Positions 26,130-36,107 are shown, numbered from the stretch's first letter. The stretch is 64,000 nucleotides of DNA from Hafnia alvei (GCF_034424155.1 NZ_CP139992.1:760012-824011), one strand, 5' to 3'. Notes: generated by a model not told the origin, from the letters alone. Numbers and translations: made by a program.

Positions 26130-26426
26130 TTACTTTTCACTGACCTGAGGAGCGGGTTCGCCGTTACGCAGGAAATAGCCCACGTCCTCTTCAACTTCTT
26201 GCATCGCCATTAACGCATCCAGCGTATCTTTGGCTTCGGCTTCATCGAGAATGCTCATGGCAAAACCAACGTGAACCAGCACCCACTGCCCAAGCATCTC
26301 TTGAGGTGAGCCTTCACAGACCAGCGCGATATTGACTTCGCGCTTCACGCCACACACGTCAACCATGGCCATTTGATGAATATCATCGCCAACGGCAACG
26401 ACCTGACCTGGAATTCCTAAGCACAT
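26130..26426 (-). CDS. hypC: HypC, hydrogenase-3 maturation chaperone
   Basis: 98 residues from the ATG at 26426, which gives the required N-terminus [10 protein letters not shown] with Cys2, the residue that binds the iron unit and the large-subunit precursor. An in-frame start at 26453 would bury Cys2 and is rejected. HypC carries the Fe(CN)2CO group from HypD to the hydrogenase-3 large subunit (HycE). The start overlaps the hypB stop by 10 bp. An acidic stretch ([15 protein letters not shown]) ends the protein, as in HypC/HybG. Confidence 0.94.
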   Translation of the reverse strand: MCLGIPGQVVAVGDDIHQMAMVDVCGVKREVNIALVCEGSPQEMLGQWVLVHVGFAMSILDEAEAKDTLDALMAMQEVEEDVGYFLRNGEPAPQVSEK

Positions 26427-27544
26427 ACGTTTGTCTCCAACCATGCAAGCCAAGCATCCATTCCTTCACCGCTGGTGGCGGAAAGTTGGATAACGGTGAT
26501 CTGTGGATTAACGCGTTTTGCATTGGCAATGCAGGCTTCAACGTCAAAGTGCAGATACGGCAGCAGATCGATTTTATTAATAATCATCAGTGAAGAGGCC
26601 GCGAACATATGCGGATATTTCAGCGGTTTGTCTTCGCCTTCGGTAACGGACAGCACGGCAACTTTATGACGTTCGCCAAGATCGAAGCTAGCTGGACACA
26701 CCAAGTTCCCAACGTTCTCAATAAACAGCAGGCTGCGGTCTGGTAGATTCAGGCGATGCATCGCGTCGTGCACCATTTGTGCATCCAAGTGGCAGCCTTT
26801 ACCGGTGTTCACCTGAATAGCCGGAACGCCGGTTGCGCGAATACGCTCTGCGTCATTGGTCGTTTGCTGATCGCCTTCAATCACGGCGCAACTGTATTGA
26901 TCGGCAATGCGCTTGAGGGTTTCCGTTAGCAGCGTTGTTTTGCCTGAGCCAGGGCTTGAGACCAAATTCAGTGCGGCAATATGCTGCTGGGTAAAATGCT
27001 CACGGTTGTGCTCGGCCAGATGGTTATTTTTGCCGAGAACGTCTTGCTCAATTTGCAGCATACGGCGTTGGGTCATGCCGGGCGCATGGCTACCTGCCTC
27101 GCCTTTACCGTAGTGCAGATCGTTATCTTGCTGTTCTGGCGTAAATTTTTCGTCGTGTTTATCGAGATGCTTTTCTAGGCGCTTTTCTGCGTGCTTATTT
27201 TTGCTCTTATTCTTGTGTTTATGCTTGTGGTCGTGAAGATGCAGTTCAGCATCAGAGGCAAGTACGTAGTTATAGTGATGATGATGTACGTCGCCGGTGT
27301 GATGATAATGATGGTGCACGACGACAGTCTGAGGGTGTTCATCCTGCGCGTGCTGATGTTGATGCCCATGGTGATGATCGTGCTCATGCTCATGATGACC
27401 ATGTTCGTGGCTGTGATCATGCCCGTGTTCATGACCATGGTGATGGTCGTGATGGTGCCCGTGCTCATGATGATGGTTGTGATCGTGATGATCGTCGCCT
27501 TCAATGCGCTGTTCGCCAGCCGCGCAACCGCAAGTAGTACACAT
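26417..27544 (-). CDS. hypB: HypB, nickel-insertion GTPase with very long His-rich N-terminus
   Basis: 375 residues. It starts MCTTCGC, the high-affinity nickel motif of E. coli HypB. Residues about 18-130 are extraordinarily histidine-rich (I count about 47 His in [11 protein letters not shown] and HKHKHK runs), far more than in the 290-residue E. coli protein. The G domain follows: [13 protein letters not shown] (P-loop), EGDQQT, CHLDAQM (metal site), [12 protein letters not shown] and INKIDLLPY. It inserts nickel into HycE with HypA. The His tract resembles the nickel-storing HypB of rhizobia, suggesting storage as well as delivery. The tract is encoded by CAT/CAC-rich repeats, which could slip. 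It overlaps hypC and follows hypA by 17 bp. Confidence 0.95.
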   Translation of the reverse strand: MCTTCGCAAGEQRIEGDDHHDHNHHHEHGHHHDHHHGHEHGHDHSHEHGHHEHEHDHHHGHQHQHAQDEHPQTVVVHHHYHHTGDVHHHHYNYVLASDAELHLHDHKHKHKNKSKNKHAEKRLEKHLDKHDEKFTPEQQDNDLHYGKGEAGSHAPGMTQRRMLQIEQDVLGKNNHLAEHNREHFTQQHIAALNLVSSPGSGKTTLLTETLKRIADQYSCAVIEGDQQTTNDAERIRATGVPAIQVNTGKGCHLDAQMVHDAMHRLNLPDRSLLFIENVGNLVCPASFDLGERHKVAVLSVTEGEDKPLKYPHMFAASSLMIINKIDLLPYLHFDVEACIANAKRVNPQITVIQLSATSGEGMDAWLAWLETNVCA

Positions 27545-27561
27545 AAATTCTCTCCCGAAAA

Positions 27562-27903
27562 CTATTCGATTTCGATTTGTTTGATTTGCATGCTGTCGCC
27601 GCTGTCCACGCGCAGATTATGGCTCTGGCAATGTGGGCATCCTGCGTCATGCGCTGATACGGTAATGGCCTGACTACAATCCCAGCACCAGGCTTGAGCT
27701 GGTTGGGTGGTGATGTGCAGCGCACATCCCTCGGCCACGCTGCCACGGCAGACGATTTCAAAGCAAAAATGTACGGCGCTCTCTTCGATACATGAGAGTG
27801 CGCCAATCTCCAGCCATACACCGGTTACGCGCTTCACGTTGTTGGCTTGAGCCTGCTGTTCGATGATGTCAAATGCGCTCTGGCATAGGGTTAGTTCATG
27901 CAT
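27562..27903 (-). CDS. hypA: HypA, nickel metallochaperone
   Basis: 113 residues from the ATG at 27903, giving MHELTLCQ with the nickel-binding His2; longer frames upstream would lose this. A zinc site is formed by CWDC and CPHC. HypA works with HypB to deliver nickel to the hydrogenase-3 large subunit. It is the first of hypABCDE, 109 bp after hypF. In that gap TTGATTACCGTCAT (27962-27975) partly resembles an FNR site (TTGAT-N4-ATCAA); in E. coli an FNR-dependent promoter serves hypBCDE, but this match is weak. Confidence 0.95.
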   Translation of the reverse strand: MHELTLCQSAFDIIEQQAQANNVKRVTGVWLEIGALSCIEESAVHFCFEIVCRGSVAEGCALHITTQPAQAWCWDCSQAITVSAHDAGCPHCQSHNLRVDSGDSMQIKQIEIE

Positions 27904-28012
27904 AGTGGTTATCTTATTTTTTATGGCGGGCATATCCTCGGTGAATACACACCGTAGCACCTTGATTACCGTCATTAGATGGCTGATTGATAGCATAGTG
28001 ATGGCGCAACAT

Positions 28013-30319
28013 TTACGCCTTTGCGATCGCCCTCGCATCCCATCGCTGAGCGGCGGCAATGACCGCCTGTCCTAACGCCAGAGCACCATCTCCAGCGGGT
28101 AATGCTTGCGGCAGTAACAGCGTGAATTCAGCCAAATTTTGCTGTAACAGTTGGCGTAACAAGCGGTTATGTAAGACTCCGCCAGCCATCACGATCGTGC
28201 GGCAGTTTTCTACGTTTGCGTGAACCCGCACTAAGTCTGCGAGCCCGTGAGCCAATGCATAATGAAATGCATAGGCGCGATCTTCCGGTGTGGCCTGCCA
28301 ACGGAGCCACTGTTGCCAGAAAGTGGCCATATCGAGATTATTGTGTGCATCCAGCGGCAATGATACCGGCGGGTGTCGTTCCTGAGCCTGCTGGGCTAAG
28401 GCTTCTAATCGACAGGCGGCTTCACCTTCAAAGCTGATTGCTTCAGGACAAATGCCTAATGCCGCGGCCGCCGCGTCAAATAATCTTCCTGTGGAAGACG
28501 CCAGTGGGCTATTGAGTCCGCGTTCAATCGCCCGCTGCAAAACTTGCCAAGGGTGAGAAAGAATAAATTTGGCTTCAGGATAGCTTTGCCAGTTGGGAAC
28601 AAAACGTAGCAACTGTGCCAGCAGGTTTCGCCACGGTTGACGAGCGGCCAAATCACCGCCTGCCAATGCAACGGCAGGTAATCCGCCCAAGCGCTGCATT
28701 TGGCGATAATCCACCCGTAAACACTCACCGCCCCAAAGGGTGTTATCTGCGCCAAAACCAATACCAATACCATCAAGCGCCAGCCCAATCAGCGGTGGCG
28801 TATCTAAAGGAATACCATGCTCAACCATGCAGGCTGCAAGATGCGCGTGATGATGCTGAATGGGTAAACATTCAAGGTTCAGTTCTTGCGCCTGTTGCTG
28901 AGCAAACTGGGTGCTGACATAGGCCGGATGCATGTCACAGGCGATCGCTTCAGAACTAAATTGATAGATTTGGTGCAGCAATGTCCATGTTTGGTTGAAC
29001 TGCTGCTGTACGCGTTCGTCGCTTAAATCGCCGAGATGCTGGCTGAGTACGGCCCGATTGCCTTTTAACAGACAAAACGTATTTTTCAGATCGCCACCGA
29101 CAGCGGCTACGGCAGGCAACGATTGGAAACTCTCTGGTAAATCAATAGCATCAGGTACATAGCCTCGTGAGCGGCGGAGCATTTCGCTACCGTGCGGTTG
29201 CCAACGAATCACTGAATCATCAACGCGTTGGATGATATCTCGGTTATGCAGCAGCCAAATATCTGCGATATCGGCCAGATCGTGTAGCGCCTGTGAGTTG
29301 CTCAATGCGGGAGGTAAACCATTGGCATTGCCCGATGTCATCACTAAGGGACGCCCCATTTTTTGCATCAATAAATGATGCACGGGGTTCGACGGCAGCA
29401 TGACGCCAACCTCATCCAATTGCGGCGCAATCTCATCTAATACCAAGGTAGATTTTTGCAGCAACACAATGGGGGCGGCAGGCCTGCTCAGCAGCTTGAG
29501 TAAGTTGTCTGCAACGTTATCTCGGCAATAGGCACGCACCCAGCTTTCATTGGGTAACATGACGGCTAAAGGCTTGGCTGGTCGGTGCTTACGCTGGCGC
29601 AGAAGTTGTATCGCGTGCGGGTTGGACGCATCGCAGGCCAGATGGAATCCGCCGATGCCTTTAATGGCTGCAATGCCGCCGTTAAGCAGTACGTCGACCA
29701 CTTCCTTCCACGCATGCGCGCCCATAAAAGGCTGCCCACCTGCGCTATTGCAGCTCCACAGATGGGGACCGCAGGCGGCACAGGCCGTCGGCTGGGCATG
29801 AAAACGCCGGTTAGCGGGATTTCGGTATTCCTGATCGCAGGTCGGACACAGCGGAAAAACTGCCATCGCGGTGAAAGGGCGATCGTATGGCATACGCTGA
29901 ATAATGGTAAACCGTGGCCCGCAGTGGGTGCAGTTAATAAACGGATAGCCAAAACGTCGGTTGGCCGGATCGTTCATCTCGCGCAGACATTCTGGGCAGG
30001 TGGCGGCATCGGGCACAATCTGGGTATCCATTTGACCCTGACCGCTTTCAATAATGCAGAACTCATGAGGAAGCTCACCGCCGAGCCATTCTTGCTTACT
30101 GATCGTGTCAATGCGCGCCAGCGGTGGGCACTCCTGACGTAAAAGGTGACAGAAGTGTGCGATATCTGCGGGTAAACGTAGGGCGATTAATACGCCTTGG
30201 GCATCATTGCTTACTTCGCCTTGCAGTTTCAGCCGTTGAGCCAGTTGCCAGACGAACGGACGAAAACCAACACCTTGGACTTTGCCTTTTACTCTCAGCA
30301 AGATTGCGTTGTGACTCAA
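28013..30319 (-). CDS. hypF: HypF, carbamoyltransferase for hydrogenase CN ligands
   Basis: 768 residues. An N-terminal acylphosphatase domain ([21 protein letters not shown]) is followed by two zinc fingers ([10 protein letters not shown]...CTHCGPRF and [10 protein letters not shown]...CAACGPH), a YrdC-like domain (about 200-380), and a Kae1-like carbamoyltransferase domain containing [16 protein letters not shown]. It makes carbamoyl-AMP and transfers the carbamoyl group to the HypE C-terminal cysteine. In E. coli hypF follows hydN; here a second fdhF gene lies between them. It is followed by hypABCDE on the same strand, so all six hyp genes are contiguous. Confidence 0.96.
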   Translation of the reverse strand: MSHNAILLRVKGKVQGVGFRPFVWQLAQRLKLQGEVSNDAQGVLIALRLPADIAHFCHLLRQECPPLARIDTISKQEWLGGELPHEFCIIESGQGQMDTQIVPDAATCPECLREMNDPANRRFGYPFINCTHCGPRFTIIQRMPYDRPFTAMAVFPLCPTCDQEYRNPANRRFHAQPTACAACGPHLWSCNSAGGQPFMGAHAWKEVVDVLLNGGIAAIKGIGGFHLACDASNPHAIQLLRQRKHRPAKPLAVMLPNESWVRAYCRDNVADNLLKLLSRPAAPIVLLQKSTLVLDEIAPQLDEVGVMLPSNPVHHLLMQKMGRPLVMTSGNANGLPPALSNSQALHDLADIADIWLLHNRDIIQRVDDSVIRWQPHGSEMLRRSRGYVPDAIDLPESFQSLPAVAAVGGDLKNTFCLLKGNRAVLSQHLGDLSDERVQQQFNQTWTLLHQIYQFSSEAIACDMHPAYVSTQFAQQQAQELNLECLPIQHHHAHLAACMVEHGIPLDTPPLIGLALDGIGIGFGADNTLWGGECLRVDYRQMQRLGGLPAVALAGGDLAARQPWRNLLAQLLRFVPNWQSYPEAKFILSHPWQVLQRAIERGLNSPLASSTGRLFDAAAAALGICPEAISFEGEAACRLEALAQQAQERHPPVSLPLDAHNNLDMATFWQQWLRWQATPEDRAYAFHYALAHGLADLVRVHANVENCRTIVMAGGVLHNRLLRQLLQQNLAEFTLLLPQALPAGDGALALGQAVIAAAQRWDARAIAKA

Positions 30320-30484
30320 GGTGGCTCCTGAAGACTACGTCATATCAAAGATGACTATTTTCCGTATTTAAACGATAAACATCTTTGATGTGGGGCAGCG
30401 TGTGTGCAAAAAGGATTAGTAAAGCGAGTATTTTCTTTATCACCTCTCCCATAAAGAGAGAGGTGATAGTAAAAGAGCTAAAAA
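30320..30484 (-). other. fdhF2-hypF spacer with two inverted repeats
   Basis: 165 bp. ATCACCTCTC (30439-30448) pairs with GAGAGGTGAT (30457-30466): a 10-bp stem just after the Cys-type fdhF. On the minus strand AAAGAAAA follows rather than T residues, so it is not a standard terminator. Nearer hypF, ATCAAAGATG and CATCTTTGAT (about 30344-30353 and 30380-30389) form a long-loop inverted repeat, possibly an operator or attenuator. No sigma-54 site is visible, so hypF is probably read from the hydN promoter. Confidence 0.45.
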
Positions 30485-32713
30485 TTAAGCACGAACCATC
30501 ATGCGTTCAGCGTCTTCAACATGATGACGCAGGCGCGATTTCATTTCGTTATAGGTCTGAGAGGCGTAATTCTCCGCCCAATCCTGATCGATGATGGGCT
30601 CAACGCGTACCGCACAGTATTTGGTTTCTGGCGTTTTAGATACGGGGTCCAGATTATCCTGAGTCAGCTCGTTGCATGCGCCAATCCACCACTGATACGT
30701 CATATAAACGGCACCCTTATTGATGCGTTCATTGTAGTTACAGCGCGAGATCACTTTGCCACGGCGGGATTCAACCCATAGGATTTGCTGATCGCAAATT
30801 CCCATACGCTGAGCGTCTTCAGGATGCATCTGCACAAAGCCCGGTTCATCGGCCAATGTTTGCAGCGCGGCACAGTTACCGGTCATGGAGCGACATGAGT
30901 AATGGCCTACTTCACGCACGGTACACAGCACCAGAGGGAACTCTTCGTCTGGGATCTCCGCCGGAGCACGCCACGCGGTCGCGAACAGTTGACCTTTTCC
31001 TGTTGGGGTATCGAAATGGTTGTCTTTATACAAATAAGGCGTGCCGGGGTGATCGAGCGTTGGGCATGGCCATTGTACGTGTCCCATTTCCCCAATTTTC
31101 TCGTAGGTTGCGCCGTAATACAGCGGGCACAGCTCGCGCAGTTCATCCCAGATTTCTTCGTTGCTGTTGTAATGCATCGGGTAGCCCATCTCGGTGGCCA
31201 GCAGACTGATAATTTCCCAGTCACGTTTAACGTTGCCTTTCGGCTCGATGGCTTTTCCGAAACGTTGGAACCCGCGGTCGGCACAGGAGAAGATCCCGCC
31301 GTGTTCGCCCCAGCTGGTGGCCGGTAAAATAACGTCGGCTTGCTCAGCGGTTTTGGTCATGAAGATGTCTTGCACCACCACAAACTCTAAGGCGTCAAAG
31401 CCTTTGCGCACGAGGCCTAAGTCGGCTTCGGTTTGCAGGGGATCTTCGCCCATGATGTAGTAGGCTTTTACTTTGCCTTCAAGGGCTAAGTGCGGCACTT
31501 CAGTAATGCGATAGCCGATATTAGGGTCCATATCGTCCGCATTGATGCCCCACGCTTTGGCAAATTTGGCGCGAATTTCTGGGTTTGTCACCGACTGATA
31601 GCCTGGGAATTCATTAGGCAATACGCCCATATCACAGGCCCCTTGTACATTGTTTTGACCACGTACAGGGCCAACGCCCACGTCAGGACGGCCGAGATTG
31701 CCGGTCAGTAACGCTAAACCGGATAGGCCTTTCACCACGTCAACGGCTTGTCCAAACTGAGTGACGCCCATCCCCCACATAATGGTGGCGGAAGGTGCCG
31801 CTGCGTAGGTGCGCATGGCTTGGCGAATATCTTCGGCGGGAACGCCAACCAGTTTTTCGACGGCTTCTGGGCTGTAGTCGGCAACGATTTGGCGATACTC
31901 CTCGAAGCCTTCGGTGAAATTAGCCACGTAGCTTTTGTCGTAAAGATTTTCTTCAATCAGGACGTGAGCAAAAGCATTCACCAGCGCCATATTGGTACCG
32001 TTGTTCATTTGCAGATGCTGATCGGCAATGCGCGCCGTTTCTATTTTACGTGGATCGCAAACGATGATTTTTGCCCCTTTTTCTTTGGCCTTAATCACGC
32101 GACGCGCCACGATAGGGTGGGAATCTGCGCAGTTATAGCCAAAGACCAGCAGGCATTTGGAGTTTTCGATATCGGTGATGGAGTTGCTCATGGCGCCGTT
32201 GCCCAGCGTTTGCTGCAAGCCAGCAACCGACGGGCCGTGGCAGACTCGCGCACAGCAGTCAACGTTGTTATTGCCGGTAACGGCACGAGCAAACTTCTGC
32301 ATCACATAGTTGGTTTCATTACCTGTTCCGCGTGAGGAGCCGGTATGCATGATCGACTTCGCGCCATATTTTTGTTTGATTTCTTTTAGGCGCTGCGCGG
32401 TATAGCTGATGGCTTCATCCCAAGAGACGACTTCAAATTTTCCACCTTTTTCTCGGCGGATCATGGGCTCATTCAAGCGCGGCGTTAGCAGTTTTGTATC
32501 GTTGAGAAAATCCCAGCCAAAATAGCCCTTCAGACAAAGCTCACCCTGATTGGTGACGCCGTTTGCGCCTTCGGCACGAACTATTTTACCGTTTTCAACA
32601 CAGAGGCTGATTTTGCATCCTGCGCCGCAGTAGGGGCAGACGGTGACGACTTTACTTTTCACAACGTCGAGATTATTGACAACGATTGAGTTATTCACTG
32701 TAGGTGAATTCAT
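30485..32713 (-). CDS. Formate dehydrogenase H paralog with catalytic cysteine (Cys-FdhF)
   Basis: 742 residues, molybdopterin-dependent formate dehydrogenase alpha subunit closely related to FdhF. The [4Fe-4S] motif is CPYCGAGCKISL...GELCLKG. At the catalytic position the sequence reads CCARV-C-HGPSVAGLQQ, where Cys158 (codon TGC at 32242-32240) replaces the selenocysteine of FdhF. The remainder (SHPIVARRVI, ILWGMGV-like IMWGMGVTQF, GPVRGQNNVQGACDMG, REVGHYSCRSMTGNC) is full-length and intact. An N-terminal extension of 18 residues is present relative to the Sec copy. It lies between hydN and hypF, 140 bp after hydN. It probably arose from duplication with Sec-to-Cys exchange; Cys forms usually turn over slower but need no selenium. 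Confidence 0.9.
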   Translation of the reverse strand: MNSPTVNNSIVVNNLDVVKSKVVTVCPYCGAGCKISLCVENGKIVRAEGANGVTNQGELCLKGYFGWDFLNDTKLLTPRLNEPMIRREKGGKFEVVSWDEAISYTAQRLKEIKQKYGAKSIMHTGSSRGTGNETNYVMQKFARAVTGNNNVDCCARVCHGPSVAGLQQTLGNGAMSNSITDIENSKCLLVFGYNCADSHPIVARRVIKAKEKGAKIIVCDPRKIETARIADQHLQMNNGTNMALVNAFAHVLIEENLYDKSYVANFTEGFEEYRQIVADYSPEAVEKLVGVPAEDIRQAMRTYAAAPSATIMWGMGVTQFGQAVDVVKGLSGLALLTGNLGRPDVGVGPVRGQNNVQGACDMGVLPNEFPGYQSVTNPEIRAKFAKAWGINADDMDPNIGYRITEVPHLALEGKVKAYYIMGEDPLQTEADLGLVRKGFDALEFVVVQDIFMTKTAEQADVILPATSWGEHGGIFSCADRGFQRFGKAIEPKGNVKRDWEIISLLATEMGYPMHYNSNEEIWDELRELCPLYYGATYEKIGEMGHVQWPCPTLDHPGTPYLYKDNHFDTPTGKGQLFATAWRAPAEIPDEEFPLVLCTVREVGHYSCRSMTGNCAALQTLADEPGFVQMHPEDAQRMGICDQQILWVESRRGKVISRCNYNERINKGAVYMTYQWWIGACNELTQDNLDPVSKTPETKYCAVRVEPIIDQDWAENYASQTYNEMKSRLRHHVEDAERMMVRA

Positions 32714-32853
32714 AACGAGACCTTACCCCGAACCGGGGATAATGAATGGTTGTTAATCAAGCCTTTTGGTTTTGAAGCTGCAGCCAGTCAACGGCAACTT
32801 CAATCAATAGGATTTAAAACTGCATGAGATGAAAGCGTTAAAATGTGAAACCG

Positions 32854-33402
32854 TTAGAACATGAAATCGATTGTGGTATCGAGCGCAGCACGGCGGCGTT
32901 TTTCATTGATCATGTCTTGCATGGCATTGCGGTCAATAAGCTTCAATGCATTGGTGGGACAGGTTTCAACGCACGCAGGGCCATTAGCGCGGGTATGACA
33001 CAGGTCGCATTTGTTGGCTTCGGCCTTAGACGAAACCATCATGGCAGAGGCGCCATTTTGACGAACGACCGGAGAAGTGACCACTTCCATGGTGCCGTAT
33101 GGGCAAGCCACCACGCAGGTTTTGCAGCCGATACATTTTTCCTGTGACACATAGATGAAGTCTTTTTGGCGAGTAATGGCACCATTCGGGCAGACGTTGG
33201 CACAAGGGGCATCTTCGCACTGGCGACACAGGATCGCTGTACTGACGTTTTCCCCTTTAATGACGTGAATGCGCGGGGTGAAGTTGTCTTTGGACAGGTT
33301 GTGAAGTTCGCTGTCTTCACGGTGAGCCATGACGCAGGCGACTTCACAGGTGCGGCAGCCGATACATTTTTTAGGATCTGCAATGACGAACCGGTTCATC
33401 AA
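32854..33402 (-). CDS. hydN: HydN, [4Fe-4S] electron-transfer protein
   Basis: 182 residues with four ferredoxin-type cysteine clusters: CIGCRTCEVAC, CRQCEDAPCANVCP, CIGCKTCVVACP and CDLCHTRANGPACVETCP. The N-terminus MNRFVIADPKKCIGC and the overall order match E. coli HydN, which supports formate dehydrogenase H activity. Cytoplasmic. It is the first gene downstream of a sigma-54 promoter (33479-33495) with an FhlA-type palindrome at 33601-33618. Its immediate downstream neighbour is the Cys-type fdhF, suggesting HydN may serve that enzyme too. It is also similar to HycB, from which it differs in the linker between clusters. Confidence 0.92.
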   Translation of the reverse strand: MMNRFVIADPKKCIGCRTCEVACVMAHREDSELHNLSKDNFTPRIHVIKGENVSTAILCRQCEDAPCANVCPNGAITRQKDFIYVSQEKCIGCKTCVVACPYGTMEVVTSPVVRQNGASAMMVSSKAEANKCDLCHTRANGPACVETCPTNALKLIDRNAMQDMINEKRRRAALDTTIDFMF

Positions 33403-33478
33403 TTAACTCCTGATTTCTCATTATATTTAGTGAGGCAGAAAGAACCTGCCTATGCTCAGATTGCTTATCGGTACTAGT

Positions 33479-33495
33479 AAGCACACATCATGCCA
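33479..33495 (-). promoter_or_regulatory. Sigma-54 promoter of hydN operon
   Basis: On the minus strand TGGCATGATGTGTGCTT shows GG-N10-GC, a good -24/-12 element, 77 bp before the hydN start. No further sigma-54 site occurs before hypE, so it may drive hydN, Cys-fdhF, hypF and hypABCDE. Confidence 0.85.
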
Positions 33496-33600
33496 ACTGT
33501 ATTTCTATGGGTGTTTTTTTGTTTTAAATTAGTGGGTTGCTTTCTAATCTTATTTTGAAAGCTAAAAATTGCGCGTTGAATTGCCCGCTCGACAGGGGGA

Positions 33601-33618
33601 TTCGACATAAGTGTCGAA
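33601..33618. promoter_or_regulatory. FhlA-type palindromic upstream activating site (hydN)
   Basis: TTCGACATAAGTGTCGAA, a near-perfect 18-bp palindrome; related half-sites flank it (CTCGACAG and GCGACACGACA). Centre-to-centre distance to the hydN -24/-12 element is 122.5 bp. Confidence 0.75.
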
Positions 33619-33785
33619 TAATTTGCGCGACACGACATTGGCAACATTATCGTTGGAATGGAGATCTCACTCGTTGATCTTGGCGGTGATAATGGACGTG
33701 TTGATTTGATAAAAAGGTGGGATTACGACTTTAGGTCTCTGAACTCATGGACGTTAGCGTTCTTAAAATGAGAATCCAAGATGAT

Positions 33786-33824
33786 AAAAATGCCCCGCAT
33801 TGCTGAAAACAATACGGGGCATTT
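33786..33824 (-). terminator. Rho-independent terminator of the Sec-fdhF gene
   Basis: AAATGCCCCGTATTG pairs with CAATGCGGGGCATTT on the minus strand, followed by TTTAT. It lies 19 bp after the fdhF stop and insulates the hydN promoter downstream. Confidence 0.9.
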
Positions 33825-33842
33825 ATATTTAACGACCTGCCT

Positions 33843-35987
33843 CTAACCTTCCGCGGTTTCTCGCAGACGACGTTTGATATTGTCGTATTCGCGAACGACG
33901 TACTGCTCGGCGTCTTCCTGATCCTTGATGGCATCTACCGCCACGGCACAGTATTTGTACTCTGGCGTTTTGGTAATCGGGCTCAGGTTTTCTGCGACCA
34001 GCTCGTTACAGGCACCGATCCACCATTGATACGTCATATAGACCGCACCTTTGTTTGGACGGTTGCTCACGTTGGCGCGGGTAATGACTTTACCCTGACG
34101 TGAACGAACCCAAACCAGTTCCTGATCGCGAATGCCAAAGCGTGCGGCGTCTTCAGTATTGATTTGGATAAAGCCGGGTTCGTCTGCCAGTGCAGCCAGT
34201 GCCTTACAGTTACCGGTCATCGAGCGGCAGCTGTAGTGACCCACTTCACGCACGGTCGCCAATACCATTGGGAATTCGTCGCTGACTTTATCAATCGGCG
34301 GACGCCATTCACAGGTATAGAACTGACCCTTACCGTTAGGGGTATCGAAATTACCGCCTTCATACAGGTAAGACGTTCCTGGGCTTTCGAGCGTTGGGCA
34401 TGGCCATTGAATGTAGGCCAGATCGGCCATTTTTTCATAGGTCGCACCGTAGTAGATCGGGCACAGTTCGCGAAGTTCGTCCCAGATTTCCTGCGTGTTG
34501 TTGTAGTGCATTGGGTAACCCATCGCGGTGGACATCAGGCTAATGATCTCCCAGTCGCGTTTAACATCACCCACAGGCTCTACGGCTTTGTAGAATCGCT
34601 GGAAACCGCGGTCGGCTGCGGTGTAAACACCTTCATGCTCACCCCACGACGTTGCAGGGAATACGACGTCTGCAATGGCGGCGGTTTTGGTCATGAAGAT
34701 ATCCTGAACGATCAGAATATCCAGCTTCTCAAAGGTACGACGGATCGTCGCCAGATCCGGCTCGGTCTGTAAGGGATCTTCACCCATGACGTAGTGCGCT
34801 TTGATCAGACCGTGGTCGATGTTATGCGGCACTTCGCTCAGCGCATGGCCGATATGGGCTGGCAGGGAAGGAACGCCCCACGCCTTGGCAAACTTCTCAC
34901 GGGCGGCTTCATCAGTGACATACTGATAGCCCGGATAAGTATTTGGCAGCGCACCCATATCACAAGCGCCCTGAACGTTGTTTTGACCACGAACAGGACC
35001 CACGCCCACGTGTGCTTTACCTAAGTTGCCGGTCAGCAGCGCCAGGCTGGTAAGCGTACGAACGGTTTCGACACCCTGATAGAACTGGGTAACGCCCATG
35101 CCCCACAGAATGGTTGCCGTTGGTGCCTTGGCATACATGCGTGCGGTTTCACGGATCATCTGCGCACTGATACCGGTGATTTCTTCAACAGATTCTGGCG
35201 TATACGGCAAGACCAGATCGCGGAAGGTTTCAAACTCTTCGGTATGCTGTTGGATGAATTCACGGTCGTGAAGATTTTCTTCAATGATGACGTGAGCCAG
35301 CGCATTCAGCAATGCGATGTTAGAACCGTTTTTAAGCGGAACATGAATGTCGGCGATGCGCGCGGTTTCGATGAAACGCGGGTCGCAAACAATAATTTTA
35401 GCCCCTTTCGCTTTCGCCTTAATAATACGGCGAGCCACGATAGGGTGGGAGTCTGCGGCGTTATAGCCGAAGACAAAAATGCATTGGGTATCTTCAATCT
35501 CAACGATTGAGTTACTCATGGCGCCGTTACCGACCGATCGCTGCAGACCTGCAACCGAAGGGCCGTGTCAGACGCGCGCGCAACAGTCGATATTGTTAGT
35601 ACCGATGGTTGCGCGAGCAAATTTTTGCATCACATAGTTAGTTTCATTACCAGGACCGCGGGAAGAACCGGTGGTCATGATGGCATCTGGGCCGTATTTT
35701 TCTTTTACAGCCAGCAGGCGGGAGCTTGCGAATTCAATCGCTTCTTCCCATGAGACGTTTTCTAGCTTTCCACCGCGTTCACGGCGGATCATTGGTGACT
35801 TCAAGCGCGGAGTCAGGATTTTAGTATCGTGGATAAAATCCCAGCCGTAGTACCCTTTCAGGCACAGCTCGCCTTGGTTCGTCACGCCATTCGCACCCTC
35901 AGCGCGAATGATTCTACCGTTATCGACCACCAGATTGATTTTGCAACCTGATGCGCAATAAGGGCAGACCGTGATGACTTTCTTCAT
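33843..35987 (-). CDS. fdhF: Formate dehydrogenase H, selenocysteine enzyme
   Basis: 714 residues when the in-frame TGA at 35570-35568 is read as selenocysteine; it is codon 140, the same position as Sec140 in E. coli FdhF. Context reads CCARV-U-HGPSVAGLQRSVGNGAMSNS. The nucleotides after the TGA are nearly identical to the E. coli fdhF SECIS. The N-terminal [4Fe-4S] motif is CPYCASGCKINL...CLKG; molybdopterin motifs follow. It oxidises formate to CO2 and passes electrons to hydrogenase 3. The ATG at 35987 has AGGAGCAATGTTG upstream and gives the E. coli N-terminus MKKVITVCPYC; longer ORF starts are rejected. A sigma-54 promoter and FhlA-type palindrome precede it; a terminator follows. Naive ORF calling splits it into two false genes. 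Confidence 0.96.
35525..35570 (-). other. SECIS element and UGA(Sec) codon of fdhF
   Basis: Starting at the TGA, the minus strand reads TGACACGGCCCTTCGGTTGC then AGGTCTGCAGCGATCGG. The arms CGGTTGC...GCAGCGATCG and the AGGTCTGC apical loop match the bacterial fdhF SECIS that binds SelB. In the Cys paralog the corresponding loop is changed to TGGCTTGC, so the element is lost there. Confidence 0.9.
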
Positions 35988-36090
35988 CAACATTGCTCCT
36001 ATTTTATGCGGCCGGAAGGGACACAATCCGGCTCGTATACATACCGCTCAGCAAGCCGAGCGTTATTTAATGTTTATTCACCTAATTTAT

Positions 36091-36107
36091 ATGCATGTAC
36101 TGTGCCA
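36091..36107 (-). promoter_or_regulatory. Sigma-54 promoter of fdhF
   Basis: TGGCACAGTACATGCAT on the minus strand, GG-N10-GC, 104 bp before the fdhF start. Confidence 0.87.

Noticed and set aside
27191-27673. Met/Val-rich ORF antisense to hypB
   Set aside because: It is the complement of the His-rich codon tract (CAT/ATG symmetry) and has no ribosome site or homology I recognise.
35568-35570. In-frame TGA suggesting a nonsense mutation or pseudogene in fdhF
   Set aside because: It is at codon 140, the known Sec position, with a conserved SECIS immediately downstream and open frames on both sides.
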